22,045 nt of DNA from an uncultured Clostridia bacterium (GTDB lineage Bacteria; Bacillota; Clostridia; TANB77; CAG-508). Numbering within the stretch: position 1 is the first letter of the stretch; the number at the start of each line of letters is the position of its first letter. Shown here in pieces: positions 8,544 through 14,831 of the stretch. The notes below the pieces were generated by a model. The model did no database searches. It was not told where the DNA came from and saw only the letters and a program-made list of their open reading frames with translations. Made by a program: the position numbers and the translations under genes. The stretch lies in NCBI GenBank assembly GCA_934131055.1, contig CAKOZB010000006.1, positions 1 through 22,045 of the forward strand, given 5' to 3'.

Positions 8544-9686
8544 CTAAAAATTTATAATTTTCTCCCAAGGTAAGTCCTTTTTTCCAAAATGGCCGTAGTT
8601 TGTTGTTTGTCTATAAATTGGTCTTCGTAAATCTAAATAATCTATTATTCCTCTTGGTGTTAAATCAAAAGTCTTATTTATTTTTTCTACAATTTCTTCT
8701 TCTGGAATTGTATTTGTTCCATAAGTATTTACATAGATTGATACTGGTTTTGCCACACCAATGCTGTATGCTATTTGTATTTCGCATCTCTTTGCATAAC
8801 CATTTGCAACAATATTTTTTGCAATATGTCTTGCCATATAAGAAGCAGAACGGTCAACTTTTGTAGGGTCTTTCCCAGAAAAGGCTCCTCCACCATGTCT
8901 TGCAGCTCCACCATAAGTATCTACTATTATCTTTCTTCCCGTAAGACCACTGTCGCTAAGTGGTCCGCCTATTACAAATCTCCCTGTAGGATTAATGAAA
9001 TATTTCGTGTTTTCATCTAACAAATTAGCTGGAACCGTTTGTTTTATAACTTTTTCAATTATGTCTTTTTTTAGAACATTCATGTCAACATCAGGCAGAT
9101 GTTGTGTAGAAACAACAATAGTATCAACTCTTACAGGTTTTTCTCCATCATATTCAACCGTAACTTGAGTCTTGCCATCTGGTCTTAAATAGTCTATTAT
9201 TTTCTCTTTTCTAACTTTTGTCAATCTCTTAGAAAGTTTGTGTGCAAGCGAAATTGGAAGAGGCATCAATTCCTCTGTTTCATCACAAGCATAACCAAAC
9301 ATTAAACCTTGATCACCGGCTCCCTCAGACTCAACATCTTGTCCCTCCTTATCTTCAAGCGATTTATCAACTCCTAGTGCAATATCTGGAGATTGTTTTG
9401 ATAGATTTATGTATATCTTACAAGTCCTATAATCAATATCATACTCACTATCAGCATATCCAATTTCTTTTATAGTATCTCTTACCACTTGCTCAATATC
9501 AACATTTGCAGTCGATGTAATTTCTCCCGTTATATAAATTTCTCCTTTACCCGCAACAGTTTCGCAAGCAACTCTAGCATTCTTATCTTTTGCCAAATAA
9601 CTATCCAGAATACTATCCGATATATAATCGCATAGTTTGTCCGGATGTCCTTCTGTAACACTCTCTGATGTAAATAATCTTCTCAT
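8544..9686 (-). CDS. metK: S-adenosylmethionine synthetase
   Basis: Protein of 380 aa that makes S-adenosylmethionine from methionine and ATP. The family signatures are all present: [20 protein letters not shown] at the N-terminus, [12 protein letters not shown], and the glycine-rich loop [17 protein letters not shown] with the lysines and acidic residues for ATP, Mg2+ and K+. Length is as expected for bacterial MetK. The start is the ATG at 9686, with AAGGAGG 5 nt upstream; a TTG at 9701 lies upstream of that ribosome binding site and is not a likely start. Transcription is governed by the SAM-I riboswitch and terminator at 9822-9972, a direct product-feedback loop. A GC-rich repeat hairpin lies in the leader close to the ribosome binding site. 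Confidence 0.97.
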   Translation of the reverse strand: MRRLFTSESVTEGHPDKLCDYISDSILDSYLAKDKNARVACETVAGKGEIYITGEITSTANVDIEQVVRDTIKEIGYADSEYDIDYRTCKIYINLSKQSPDIALGVDKSLEDKEGQDVESEGAGDQGLMFGYACDETEELMPLPISLAHKLSKRLTKVRKEKIIDYLRPDGKTQVTVEYDGEKPVRVDTIVVSTQHLPDVDMNVLKKDIIEKVIKQTVPANLLDENTKYFINPTGRFVIGGPLSDSGLTGRKIIVDTYGGAARHGGGAFSGKDPTKVDRSASYMARHIAKNIVANGYAKRCEIQIAYSIGVAKPVSIYVNTYGTNTIPEEEIVEKINKTFDLTPRGIIDYLDLRRPIYRQTTNYGHFGKKDLPWEKIINF

Positions 9687-9704
9687 ATTTTCCTCCTTCA
9701 AAAT

Positions 9705-9737
9705 CGTCCATTAGGGACGCCCCTTTTGGGGCGAAAA
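9705..9737 (-). repeat. GC-rich foldback repeat, copy A (metK leader)
   Basis: Read on the minus strand this has the core CGCCCCAAAAGGGGCG (9733-9718), a 6-bp stem with AAAA loop, followed by TCCCTAATGG. CGTCC and GGACG (9719-9705) can form a second stem that competes for the same CG. The same core is found at 10088-10116 and 18553-18585. It lies 6 nt upstream of the metK SD sequence. Confidence 0.75.
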
Positions 9738-9821
9738 CCATCACTCAATTAGACTGCTTTTTATCAAGAACATCTTCTTCAGTCAATTAAATTAAAATAA
9801 TTTTTAAATTTCTATAAAAAC

Positions 9822-9854
9822 TAAAAAACCTTGTACTAACGTAGGTACAAAGTT
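9822..9854 (-). terminator. Riboswitch terminator of metK
   Basis: On the minus strand AACTTTGTAC (9854-9845) pairs with GTACAAGGTT (9836-9827) around an 8-nt loop and ends in a run of T. It lies directly after the SAM-I aptamer and well before the start codon, as expected for transcription attenuation when SAM is abundant. Confidence 0.9.
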
Positions 9855-9869
9855 TAACGATTCTTAGAA

Positions 9870-9972
9870 ATCATCATTCAAAGTACATTCCGTAACTTTG
9901 TCGGTATTAGCACCTAACTCGATAGGTTGCTGTGGAGTCATAAAGCCGATTCTTTCGTCCACTCTTGATAAT
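9870..9972 (-). ncRNA. SAM-I (S-box) riboswitch aptamer
   Basis: The minus strand shows the S-box landmarks in order: ATCAAGAGTGGA, then GGCTTTATGA, CAGCAACC and AGGTGCTAATACC. P1 is formed by ATTATCA (9972-9966) and TGATGAT (9876-9870) with one G-T pair. P2 has GTGGA/TCCAC, P3 CCTA/TAGG, and P4 CCG/CGG. SAM binding in this class stabilises P1 and lets the downstream terminator form, shutting off metK. Confidence 0.93.
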
Positions 9973-9990
9973 ATATATATTACAAAACCT

Positions 9991-10019
9991 ATTATACAAA
10001 TTAAATATATTTATGTCAA
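9991..10019 (-). promoter_or_regulatory. Promoter of metK
   Basis: TTGACA (10019-10014) and TATAAT (9996-9991) match both consensus boxes exactly with a 17-nt spacer. RNA would start about 10 nt before the riboswitch aptamer. Confidence 0.88.
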
Positions 10020-10044
10020 GTGTTTTTGCAATTTAGAAACACAC

Positions 10045-10110
10045 AATTTAGGGACGAAGAAAAAAATGTACCTGTGCATTATTTTTTCGCCCAAAAAGGG
10101 GTGTCCCTAT
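10045..10110. repeat. Large imperfect foldback containing repeat copy B
   Basis: TAGGGAC (10049-10055) can pair with GTCCCTA (10103-10109). Inside it CGAAGAAAAAAATG pairs imperfectly with CATTATTTTTTCG, leaving TACCTGTG as the loop and the CCCAAAAAGGGG core as a side stem. It fills most of the space between the radical SAM gene and the metK promoter. Confidence 0.45.
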
Positions 10111-10116
10111 TGGGCG
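10088..10116 (+). repeat. GC-rich foldback repeat, copy B
   Basis: CGCCCAA at the left end pairs with TTGGGCG at the right end, with GGG/CCC inside. The core CGCCCAAAAAGGGG and the following GTCCCTATT are shared with copies A and C. The copy touches the stop codon of the radical SAM gene (TAA at 10119-10117). Confidence 0.75.
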
Positions 10117-11115
10117 TTATACCACATATTCAATCTGATTATGCGGGAAATATTTCTGCATTTCTTCTCGCAAGAATTTTTCTCCTTCTTCGCGTATATA
10201 GTCTTTATACATATATTTTCCTCTGCCACGTCCTCTCATTAATTCTGGGCTATATAAATCTATGGCATTTGGAAATGCTTCTGTATTTATTGCCCTGTGA
10301 ACAAAGCTGTACGTCATAAAAATAATTTCAAAGAATGCCTGCTTTTTAGCTTTTTCATTTAAATTTTCATACAAATATTTTATTAAATTCGAATATAGTT
10401 CTTTCCAATTTTCTACTAATATTACAGGTGCAATCAATATTCCGATAAGATAACCTGAATCCACTAATTTATTTATAGCTTGAACTCTATTTTTTAACCT
10501 TGATGTGCCTAATTCAACTTTATTAATAATCTCTTCTGGATTTACACTCATTCTAATAGTAACTTTTCCATTATGTTTTAACGGCAAAATATCATCTACC
10601 ATATCAAACTTAGTAGGAAAAGTTAAATGTCCCTTTGAAGTATTAGCAAAGTTTTCAATAGTCCATACTAAATTATTTGTAATTGTATTTTCTAAAACTA
10701 AATCACTGTTGCTTCCAATTTCAAAAGTTAAATCTTTTTCTGAATTTTGAGCAGTTCTTATAATTTTATCTAGCATCTCTTCTCTGTTCACAAACAGCCT
10801 CAAATACGCACACTTATTGTAATTACACACAAGATAACAATACATACACATTGCTGTGCACCCAGAAGATGTATATGGAACTAGAAAATCTGATGTCTTA
10901 TGATTTGGAACAAATTTATGTGTCTTTCTGATTCCTATTATCAGGTTTTGCTTCATATCTGCAAAATCCTTATTTTGTTTTTTTCTCATTTCTTCAATAT
11001 TATTATGATTGTCAATTATCACTCTTGGAACATCAGCATATTTTTCTAATAGCTCTCTTCCAAGCACATAATTTTCGATATTATTTTCACAATATAAAGC
11101 CTTTGGCTTAAACAT
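10117..11115 (-). CDS. Spore photoproduct lyase-like radical SAM protein
   Basis: Protein of 332 aa that can be aligned over its full length, from memory, with spore photoproduct lyase (SplB), the radical SAM enzyme that reverses the UV lesion of spore DNA. The [4Fe-4S] motif CxxxCxxC is at residues 86, 90 and 93 within SSGCTAMCMYCYL, and both tyrosines of YCYL are kept. NREE, HNGK and the C-terminal QIEYVV also match. The region FEASCTSD of Bacillus SplB, which holds the Cys that donates hydrogen to the product radical, reads FEIGSNSD here, so that Cys is Ser. The start at 11115 is preceded by GGTGAT, which pairs with the 16S rRNA tail, and fits the usual family N-terminus. An ATG at 11181 behind AGGGG would add 22 residues and cannot be excluded. 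A relative with another substrate is possible. Confidence 0.82.
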   Translation of the reverse strand: MFKPKALYCENNIENYVLGRELLEKYADVPRVIIDNHNNIEEMRKKQNKDFADMKQNLIIGIRKTHKFVPNHKTSDFLVPYTSSGCTAMCMYCYLVCNYNKCAYLRLFVNREEMLDKIIRTAQNSEKDLTFEIGSNSDLVLENTITNNLVWTIENFANTSKGHLTFPTKFDMVDDILPLKHNGKVTIRMSVNPEEIINKVELGTSRLKNRVQAINKLVDSGYLIGILIAPVILVENWKELYSNLIKYLYENLNEKAKKQAFFEIIFMTYSFVHRAINTEAFPNAIDLYSPELMRGRGRGKYMYKDYIREEGEKFLREEMQKYFPHNQIEYVV

Positions 11116-11202
11116 ACTAATCACCCACAATATGTTATCCAAAAGCTTACATTTTAAACATTTATTTTCAAAATTAGACATTTCCCCTGGTTCGTAAAGT
11201 TT

Positions 11203-11234
11203 AACAGCTCTCCCACGTAAGTTGAAGAGCTGTT
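11203..11234. terminator. Hairpin between the RhuM-Fic and radical SAM genes
   Basis: AACAGCTCT (11203-11211) and AGAGCTGTT (11226-11234) form a perfect 9-bp stem with a 14-nt loop. It sits between the broken RhuM-Fic gene and the next gene on the same strand. The T-run on the minus side is weak (TTAAACTTT), so termination efficiency is uncertain. Confidence 0.5.
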
Positions 11235-11280
11235 TTGGGTACTTCTAATCAGCACACTCATTTTTTTAGCATACTGTTTT

Positions 11281-12229
11281 TTAGTCATTATTTAAAAAGT
11301 TCATTACTAAATCAATAATTACATCTTTTTCCTTTGGATTTGATTCTGCAATTAATAAAGTAAGTGCTGCTAATGTATTATTGTCAATTACTTGTTTATC
11401 ATTTTTATATAATATTCCATAAAAATTCAAAAAATATATAAACAGCGTTGCTGCGATTCTTTTATTTCCATCTGCAAACACATGATTTTTTACTATTAAA
11501 TATAAGAAATTAGCTCCTTTTTCTTCAATACTTTTATAAATATCTTGTCCGTCCGAAACTTTGATAAATATTCCCGATAATAGATTCTAGTCCCTTATTT
11601 CTTTCAACTGCAAAGAGTGAACTTTCCTCATTAAATCTCAATTTGTTAATTATATTTATACATTCCTGATATTCAATTTTTCGTGTATCTAAGTTTCCTT
11701 GAATTTTCTTTAATGTCTTATGGTCATAATCATCCAATAAATCTAATGCTTTTGTGTATCCTGCAATTACCTTTAATATTTCTTTCGCATCATTGCCTTC
11801 AAGTCTTTCATCAATACGATTAGCAATATCTATTAGTTTTACAGTTTTCTCTAAATAATCTAATCTCTTTTGATTTATTGCATAGCCTTTTAACATATAA
11901 TCTTTTAATACATTAGTTGCCCATTTTCTAAATAAAATACCATTTTGTGATTTAACACGGTAGCCAATAGAAATAATCATATCTAAATTGTAATAATTAG
12001 TTGGTTTATCAGCAAATTCGGAATTTCCGAATTTTGTCATTGTTTCATTTTCTACTAATTCACCTTCTTTATAAACATTTTTAATATGTTCATTAATAGT
12101 TGATTTAGCCTTTCCAAACAATTTTGCCATTTGTTCTTGTGTAAGCCACACCGTTTCATCTTTTAAGTTTACTTCTAATTTTACTCCTTGGTTTTCAAAT
12201 AAAATAATTTCATTTCTTTTTTCGTCCAT
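11281..12229 (-). pseudogene. RhuM-Fic/DOC fusion gene, broken by a one-base frameshift
   Basis: The first frame (12229-11534) encodes 231 aa of the RhuM family: EVNLKDETVWLTQEQMAKLF at the start and NYYNLDMIISIGYRVKSQNG in the middle. The second part (11281 to about 11550) encodes a Fic/DOC domain with HVFADGNKRIAATLF. Reading TTCGGAC at 11557-11551 as TTCGAC would restore one frame, giving SFDGQDIYKSIEEKG and running on to the FADGNKR motif. One extra base thus splits a two-domain protein of about 315 aa. RhuM-Fic fusions of this layout are known in bacteria and are thought to be toxin-like or regulatory, though their role is unclear. The RBS AAGGA stands 10 nt before the ATG. As written, the truncated RhuM part could still be made; a sequencing error or programmed shift is also possible. 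Confidence 0.85.
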
Positions 12230-12321
12230 AAGAACACATCCTTTATATAAAATTTAGTTCTTAGTATATTCGTGGTTATCTATAAAATATTAATTATTTT
12301 TATTTTTGAACTATTGCATCT

Positions 12322-12350
12322 ATTTTATAATAAGAACAAATATTTGTCTA
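12322..12350 (-). promoter_or_regulatory. Candidate promoter of the RhuM-Fic gene with a palindrome
   Basis: TAGACA (12350-12345), a 17-nt spacer and TAAAAT (12327-12322) make a plausible promoter. The perfect 12-bp palindrome ACAAATATTTGT (12336-12347) covers part of the -35 box and spacer and could be an operator. Confidence 0.45.
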
Positions 12351-12420
12351 TACTAAAATGAAATTTTTTGCTTTAACACAACTTCAACGCTTTCTCAATG
12401 TATAATTCTTTGTTATAGAA

Positions 12421-12449
12421 TTGAACGTCTTATACTTTTATGCTATAAT
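12421..12449 (+). promoter_or_regulatory. Promoter of the 114-aa orphan gene
   Basis: TTGAAC (12421-12426), a 17-nt spacer and TATAAT (12444-12449), with TGC before the -10 box, form a strong extended promoter. Its leader contains a small stem, GTCGTC TTT GACGGC. The promoter lies inside the longer open frame that starts at 12421, which argues against that earlier start. Confidence 0.82.
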
Positions 12450-12510
12450 TATAAATGATGTAGTCGTCTTTGACGGCAAAAGTTTCTTTAATCAGAAAGG
12501 TGGCTCAATT

Positions 12511-12855
12511 ATGATTGTAAAGCGGGCTTTTGTAAGTTGGATGAATCCATGTAAAACTTTTTCAATAATTGAAAAGACATTAGAAAGTAGACCTAATACA
12601 CAAATATTTGTATCGCGGGAGGTTGTTAAGCATTTACCTTTTGCCAAGTCCCTCAATTCTGTATCTTCTTATAATGAGGATCTTATGGATTGGCATGGAT
12701 ACGAAAGCAGATGCACATACACACATGCGGGCTTTGCTCCTATTACTAAGGAATATATGCATCTTGCTGTATACCATTCGGATGAACATGGAATTGAATA
12801 TTTTCATTATAAAGCTGGTATTAAGAAGTTATTACTTATCGATTTTGAACCATAA
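12511..12855 (+). CDS. Orphan protein of 114 aa, unknown function
   Basis: The only plus-strand gene in the window. I do not recognise its family. It has no signal peptide or membrane span and looks like a small soluble alpha/beta protein rich in aromatic residues and His (DWHGYESRCTYTHAGF, LAVYHSDEHGIEYFHY). AAAGGTGG lies 7 nt before the ATG at 12511; a longer frame from 12421 would translate across the promoter, so it is rejected. The gene has its own strong promoter and ends 2 nt before a strong bidirectional terminator shared with the ftsH-like gene, which converges on it. By eye its GC content and codon use are closer to the ftsH-like gene than to the other neighbours, so the pair may have arrived together. 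Function: none assigned. Confidence 0.75.
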   Translation: MIVKRAFVSWMNPCKTFSIIEKTLESRPNTQIFVSREVVKHLPFAKSLNSVSSYNEDLMDWHGYESRCTYTHAGFAPITKEYMHLAVYHSDEHGIEYFHYKAGIKKLLLIDFEP

Positions 12856-12857
12856 CT

Positions 12858-12899
12858 AAAACGGTAGTGCGAGTGTTGTTACACCCGCACTACCGTTTT
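12858..12899. terminator. Strong bidirectional terminator
   Basis: AAAACGGTAGTGCG pairs with CGCACTACCGTTTT; after a single A-C mismatch GTGT pairs with ACAC around a TGTT loop. T-runs follow on both strands. It serves the orphan gene on the plus strand and the ftsH-like gene on the minus strand. Confidence 0.93.
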
Positions 12900-12924
12900 G
12901 TAGAATAATGGTCTGAAATTTTAA

Positions 12925-14679
12925 TTACTGAGCAATATAGTTGTTGCTCAAAAAGGCACTTACTTCAATATCGGATAAATATTCTTTTTCCATAAGAAGT
13001 GCCGCCAGTTTGGAAATAACCTCCTTGTTCTCGGTTACTATTTTAGTGGTTTCCCTGTATGCTTCTTCACAGATTTTCTCCATCTCTGCTACAGCTTGGC
13101 TCTCGATCTTGCTGTTAAACTCAGGTCTGCTAGTAACTTTTACCAACCTTCTTCCAGTCATAGCAAAAGTCATAACCATGCGATAAGCAAAGTCCGTAAC
13201 CATTTCAAGATCATTCGATGCTCCAGAAGAAATGTCTCCCAGAAGAACTTCTTCTGCACAACGGCCGCCATACATTACGCGAATCTGTTTTTCCATATCC
13301 GATTTTTGTTGATATGTTTTATAAGACTCATCAAAGAAATTATAGCCACCTGCTTCACCACGTGGAACGATTGAAATGCAGAAATTCTTGACATCGGGTC
13401 TTATAGCTGCAGAAACAACAGCGTGTCCAGCTTCGTGTACCGCAGTAAGATATTTTTCTTTTTCACTCAGTATCGAACTTTCCTTCTTAATGCCTACAAT
13501 TACTCTCGCAATTGCCTCATCAATAATAGGATTCGTTATACAAGAGGAATTTAATTTTACTGCTAACAAAGCGGCTTCATTCAGTACATTTTCCAGATTG
13601 GCTCCAGAAAAGCCTACTGTTTTTCTGGCAAGTTCTTGCAAGTTTACATCAGTGCTAAACTGTTTATTTCTTGCATGAACCTCTAGGATTTCTGCTCTTG
13701 CCTTAATATTAGGCATAGGAACATACACGTGCCTGTCAAATCTACCAGGCCGAAGAATTGCCGGATCCAAAACTTCTTTATGGTTAGTGGCAGCAATTAC
13801 AATAACATGACTATTACTATCAAAGCCATCCATTTCAGCCAATAACTGGTTTAGCGTTTGCTCACTATAGCTTTTTCCACTATATCTGTTTTGAGCAACT
13901 GCATCGATTTCATCAATGAAGATAATTGAAGGTGCAACTTTTTTTGCTTCATTAAAAATTTTTCTTACCCGCGAAGCACCTACACCAACAAATTTTTCTT
14001 CGAAGCTCGAACCAGTCACTTGAAAGAAAGGCACATCAGCTTCACCTGCAATCGCTTTTGCAAGCAGAGTTTTACCTGTTCCAGGGGCTCCTACAAGCAA
14101 AATACCTTTAGGAATTCTAGCTCCCATCTTCGTATATTGCTCGGGGGCTTTCAAAAATTTAACAACCTCTGAAAGCTGTTCTCTCTCTTCATCGATTCCT
14201 GCGACATCGGTAAATCTGACATCTGAAGTTACTGGTTTAACTTTGAAATCTCCAGCACCATACATCTTTCTAATTATATATACCATAAAACCATATGCAA
14301 TTATAGTACTAAGAAAAGAAATTAGATTTCCAATATTATTTTTTGATGATGTTGTTACTGAAATTTCAATGTCATTTCCAAGTTTTCTTTGTTCATTTAC
14401 ATATTTCCAAAATTCATTAACGCTTGGAACATACGTAAACTTTTTCGTTCCATCCGTAAGTGTAACGTCAATCTTGCTAGAATTAACGTAAGTCTTAATT
14501 TCCTTCACGTCGCCAGCATCGATGTAGGTTACAATTTCCGAATATTTTACCTCATCCTCCTTAGGTTTTTGATTGTCATTGTACAGATAAATTGTAAGTA
14601 TTGCTAATATAGCCAATACCACTGCAACCATAATCCGTATCCACTTAGTGTTATTCGTACCGTTTTTGTCGTTTTTCAT
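12925..14679 (-). CDS. FtsH-type AAA ATP-dependent zinc metalloprotease (accessory copy)
   Basis: Protein of 584 aa, a membrane-bound AAA protease that unfolds and degrades proteins. Visible in order: membrane span at about 12-33; a small outside domain; second span at about 115-137; Walker A GAPGTGKT at 197-204; pore motif FVGVGA at 230-235; Walker B IIFIDE at 252-257; second region of homology ending PGRFDRH near 311-317; HEAGH at 415-419; and the third zinc ligand Asp about 490 in SSGASNDLEMVT. All catalytic residues are kept. After that point it departs from housekeeping FtsH: the GMS/FLGRD region is shortened to FAMTGRRLVKVTSRPEF and the tail is short. It is not beside tilS or hpt, where FtsH often lies. 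GGAGG precedes the ATG by 9 nt. I take it as an accessory copy; it could be the only one. Confidence 0.9.
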   Translation of the reverse strand: MKNDKNGTNNTKWIRIMVAVVLAILAILTIYLYNDNQKPKEDEVKYSEIVTYIDAGDVKEIKTYVNSSKIDVTLTDGTKKFTYVPSVNEFWKYVNEQRKLGNDIEISVTTSSKNNIGNLISFLSTIIAYGFMVYIIRKMYGAGDFKVKPVTSDVRFTDVAGIDEEREQLSEVVKFLKAPEQYTKMGARIPKGILLVGAPGTGKTLLAKAIAGEADVPFFQVTGSSFEEKFVGVGASRVRKIFNEAKKVAPSIIFIDEIDAVAQNRYSGKSYSEQTLNQLLAEMDGFDSNSHVIVIAATNHKEVLDPAILRPGRFDRHVYVPMPNIKARAEILEVHARNKQFSTDVNLQELARKTVGFSGANLENVLNEAALLAVKLNSSCITNPIIDEAIARVIVGIKKESSILSEKEKYLTAVHEAGHAVVSAAIRPDVKNFCISIVPRGEAGGYNFFDESYKTYQQKSDMEKQIRVMYGGRCAEEVLLGDISSGASNDLEMVTDFAYRMVMTFAMTGRRLVKVTSRPEFNSKIESQAVAEMEKICEEAYRETTKIVTENKEVISKLAALLMEKEYLSDIEVSAFLSNNYIAQ

Positions 14680-14728
14680 ACTTTAGTTCCTCCAAACCGA
14701 CATATAATATGTGTAAACGTACTTTTAT

Positions 14729-14757
14729 AGTATATCATAGATTAACATAATTTGCAA
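14729..14757 (-). promoter_or_regulatory. Promoter of the ftsH-like gene
   Basis: TTGCAA (14757-14752), a 17-nt spacer and TATACT (14734-14729), with TGA just upstream of the -10 box (extended -10). The start codon follows after about 43 nt of leader. Confidence 0.7.
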
Positions 14758-14801
14758 TTAATTCAGATTATTTTTTCTAAAATAAATTAGAATATAAGAG
14801 A

Positions 14802-14819
14802 CGAAGTATTTCTACTCCG
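14802..14819 (-). terminator. Weak terminator-like hairpin after the MATE-kinase gene
   Basis: On the minus strand CGGAGTA and TACTTCG form a 7-bp stem with a GAAA loop, 12 nt past the stop codon. The following TCTCTTATATT is T-rich but broken, so termination may be partial. Confidence 0.5.
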
Positions 14820-14831
14820 CTTTTCATTATA

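Noticed and set aside
9705-10116. Copies A and B as inverted ends of one transposable element around the metK control region
   Set aside because: They do face each other, but the DNA between them is the metK promoter and riboswitch, with no transposase or target duplication seen.
12421-12510. N-terminal extension of the 114-aa orphan
   Set aside because: It would start on the -35 box and run through the -10 box; the ribosome binding site lies at 12497-12503.
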